Virus record (IMG/VR): IMGVR_UViG_3300030333_001429
Span: 1-28,530 of that record
Strand: one strand, 5' to 3'
DNA: 28,530 nucleotides
From: a virus
Positions 26,504 through 28,530 of this stretch are shown piece by piece (position 1 is the first letter of the stretch; each line of letters opens with the position of its first letter). The notes beneath the pieces are model-generated. The model saw only the letters and a list, made by a program, of their open reading frames with translations. It did no database searches and had not been told where the DNA came from. The position numbers and the translations under genes were made by a program.

Positions 26504-28530
26504 TTTACGTTTTTCATCCTAAATACTATATTAATATCATTGATTTCAAAGTCAGATGGAACGCTACTTCCAGAAAGATAAAATTTTGCACTATATATAT
26601 TATTGCCTTGAGATGCTGAAGTTGGTTTTAACTCAGCTAAAGTCCAATCAGTAGAAGAACTTTTATCTAATAAAGGAGTATCACTTCCACTGAATTGATA
26701 ATAATTTGAAACATTTGATTCACCATTTGTTGCGTACTTGCAAGTAACTCCACTAGCATCTCCTTTATAAGTAAGATAAATCTTGTGAAGTCTTTTTCTC
26801 TGACCCGGTTGCCCAAATGTCATATCTTTGGTTTGAAACTTTAGACTTCCAGAAGCTGATGTATCATCCCATTTTTTAAAAGACACATTAGAAGAGCTTG
26901 TTTTAGCATGAATTAAATCATGATTCCAGTCAACTACGAAGTTAGATTTTATATTACTATCATCAAATTTTGAATCACCAGTAACCCAACTTTTAGTGAC
27001 TATATCATATAGATAAACATCTCCTAGTCCACCACTACCAGCAGTCCTTACAACTATTATTTGTCTTTTCTTCGGAAGGTATCCACACATAGGATTAGTC
27101 CCTATATGAGTAGCCCAATCACTTTCTTTAATAATTTGCACACCATTCTTTTCTAGCAGGTCATGTACTTGTCTTCCATCATATAGATAACAACCTTCTT
27201 CATTTACCCAAGCTATACCATAATCTGTCTCAGCAACTGAAGCTGGAGTTTTTATTCCTTTATGCATATGTGTCTCTTCTAAAAATTCTATTTCTTGAGA
27301 TACATTTATTATATGCATTTTATGTTCTTTAAATTGCAATATTCTATCTGCATATGTCGCTAATGCAATTATAGAATCACCATCTCTTACAGAAGCTTCT
27401 ATTATTCTACTAGATGGAAATACATCAAATTGATTTACATTTGATTTTAGCATACCATCAGACCTTATTTCTGTAGTTCCGTCTTCATTTTGCATTTCTA
27501 TATTAGCTATATAGGCAACTCTATTTGCTACAACAGCTGTTTTGTATCTAGAAGATATAGATTTTTCATCTGATGATACACCAGTAATAGTTTCATACGA
27601 ACCAACAAGATTCGGGGTTAATAAATTTTCTCTAGCTATTGAACAATTATATTCAGAATACACCGAATCGAAATCGAAATCAAAGTCAACTCCATTCGGA
27701 TAAACCTTTCCTTTTCCAAGAACTAAATCATATGTTGTCTGAAGATACCAATCTGTTTTTTGAGTTTCATCCTGTTCTCTCATATATAAATTGATTCCAG
27801 TTATTCTACTATTCCAAAGACTAATATCTCCTATATTAAGTTTAATGGTTGGACAATGATTGCCAGTTGAAACTGTTTGTTGAAAAACTGTTGAATCATC
27901 TTTTTCATATAATTGCCTTATTAAACTTTCTTGTTTTTCATCATAAATAAAAGATACACCAAAATTCCATTTCTTATCCCAACCAACTCCAGTTCCGACA
28001 GAAGCGGCACTCCAAGCAGCTTCAACGTAAACATCCATCGGAGATAGAAGATGACTATCATTATCAGCATCTACAGCTTGATATAATTTTATAGAATCAA
28101 TCTTTAAATTACTAACATCCCCACCTAATAATTCATTAGATATAACTGCATAAAATCCTTTGGTAGTATCTGATGTACCGTCAGGTTTTCTAACTAATAA
28201 TTCAGAGTCCGCACCATGTGTATAATCTGTGTTACCAACATCCCAATGATAAGTTATTTCTTTTTCATAATTGTCGCCACTTATTTTATTCCCCCAGTTA
28301 GAAGCCTGCTTTTGGTAATCATGTTCATGAACTCCAGTTGAGCTAAATGTTGTTGAATTATCAGCGTCTCCAATTTTAAAATCAAACCAAATAGTTTCGT
28401 CTTGAGACTCAGGGGCTGAAGCATCATATTGATACTTAAACTTTACAACTGCTTTTGCAATATTTACAAAACTGTCATTAGTTGGAGCACTGTCAGTATC
28501 AGTGAATATTTGTGAATATGTTTTAAAAAA
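26500..28530 (-). CDS. Partial large tail protein, possible tail-stabilisation/beta-propeller type
   Basis: The frame stays open from 26500 to the window edge (676 residues visible). The ATG at 28038 is therefore internal and the true start lies outside. The visible part is beta-rich with repeated four-strand units (YIANIEMQNEDG, IIALATYADRILQFKEHKMHIIN, YGIAWVNEEGCYLYDG, RQIIVVRTAGSGG with DVYLYDIVTKSWV). This resembles the beta-propeller tail accessory factors (P22 gp10-type tail stabilisation proteins) of podoviruses. The C-terminal 100 residues look like a separate beta domain. No enzymatic site is seen. It would sit at the portal-tail junction. The type is inferred from repeat form and place. 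Confidence 0.6.
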   Translation of the reverse strand, partial: FFKTYSQIFTDTDSAPTNDSFVNIAKAVVKFKYQYDASAPESQDETIWFDFKIGDADNSTTFSSTGVHEHDYQKQASNWGNKISGDNYEKEITYHWDVGNTDYTHGADSELLVRKPDGTSDTTKGFYAVISNELLGGDVSNLKIDSIKLYQAVDADNDSHLLSPMDVYVEAAWSAASVGTGVGWDKKWNFGVSFIYDEKQESLIRQLYEKDDSTVFQQTVSTGNHCPTIKLNIGDISLWNSRITGINLYMREQDETQKTDWYLQTTYDLVLGKGKVYPNGVDFDFDFDSVYSEYNCSIARENLLTPNLVGSYETITGVSSDEKSISSRYKTAVVANRVAYIANIEMQNEDGTTEIRSDGMLKSNVNQFDVFPSSRIIEASVRDGDSIIALATYADRILQFKEHKMHIINVSQEIEFLEETHMHKGIKTPASVAETDYGIAWVNEEGCYLYDGRQVHDLLEKNGVQIIKESDWATHIGTNPMCGYLPKKRQIIVVRTAGSGGLGDVYLYDIVTKSWVTGDSKFDDSNIKSNFVVDWNHDLIHAKTSSSNVSFKKWDDTSASGSLKFQTKDMTFGQPGQRKRLHKIYLTYKGDASGVTCKYATNGESNVSNYYQFSGSDTPLLDKSSSTDWTLAELKPTSASQGNNIYSAKFYLSGSSVPSDFEINDINIVFRMKNVK

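Overview
This window is almost certainly part of an AT-rich, tailed double-stranded DNA phage genome (roughly one third G+C by eye), or a prophage or metagenomic contig of one. The evidence is tight packing of mostly small genes with start/stop overlaps, a replication-recombination gene set, and giant virion-type proteins. Nearly every left-half gene has a clear Shine-Dalgarno sequence (AGGAG or GGAGA types), and the standard genetic code works throughout. The host cannot be named. No terminase, portal, capsid, lysis gene, integrase, tRNA or CRISPR was recognised.

Left half (1-12206, all + strand): a DNA-metabolism block. It opens with small unknown genes, one membrane protein and a ParB-like DGQHR-domain protein. 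A winged-helix/HTH-like protein and a CxxC protein follow. Next is a recombination cassette: a Cas4/RecB-type PD-(D/E)XK nuclease with four Fe-S-type cysteines, a Rad52-like single-strand annealing protein, and a protein with an SSB-type acidic tail. After a run of small genes come a DUF932 protein, a D12-class (Dam-like) adenine methyltransferase, a DnaB-family helicase, a cysteine-rich protein and a RuvC-like resolvase. Three gaps of 130-155 bases (2090-2243, 3799-3930, 6497-6636) each hold a stem of 10-14 base pairs. They probably mark transcript boundaries or regulatory RNAs.

Right half (12253-28530, all - strand, convergent with the left): a virion block. Read in its own direction it begins with the 3' part of a large tail protein that resembles a beta-propeller and runs off the window. 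A 62-residue protein and three helical proteins follow. Then come a 2963-residue giant and an 891-residue protein with hydrophobic segments.

The most notable object is the giant. Around residues 2101-2144 it has an R-x-P-x-L-x-G-D-V segment followed about 32 residues later by ADFDVD. This is the layout of the catalytic double-psi beta-barrel of QDE-1-like RNA polymerases and of the virion RNA polymerases of crAss-like phages (DxDxD metal-binding motif). Its N-terminus is Gly/Ala-rich and hydrophobic, like phage ejection proteins. My reading is a virion-packaged RNA polymerase fused to an ejection protein, injected with the genome to transcribe early genes. The two opposed blocks also resemble crAss-like layouts, but no relationship to that group is proven here.

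A second genome-wide signal is strong depletion of GATC. Reading by eye I found one site (17580-17583) in 28.5 kb, where composition predicts several tens. This sits beside a phage-encoded Dam-like methyltransferase and suggests past restriction at GATC.
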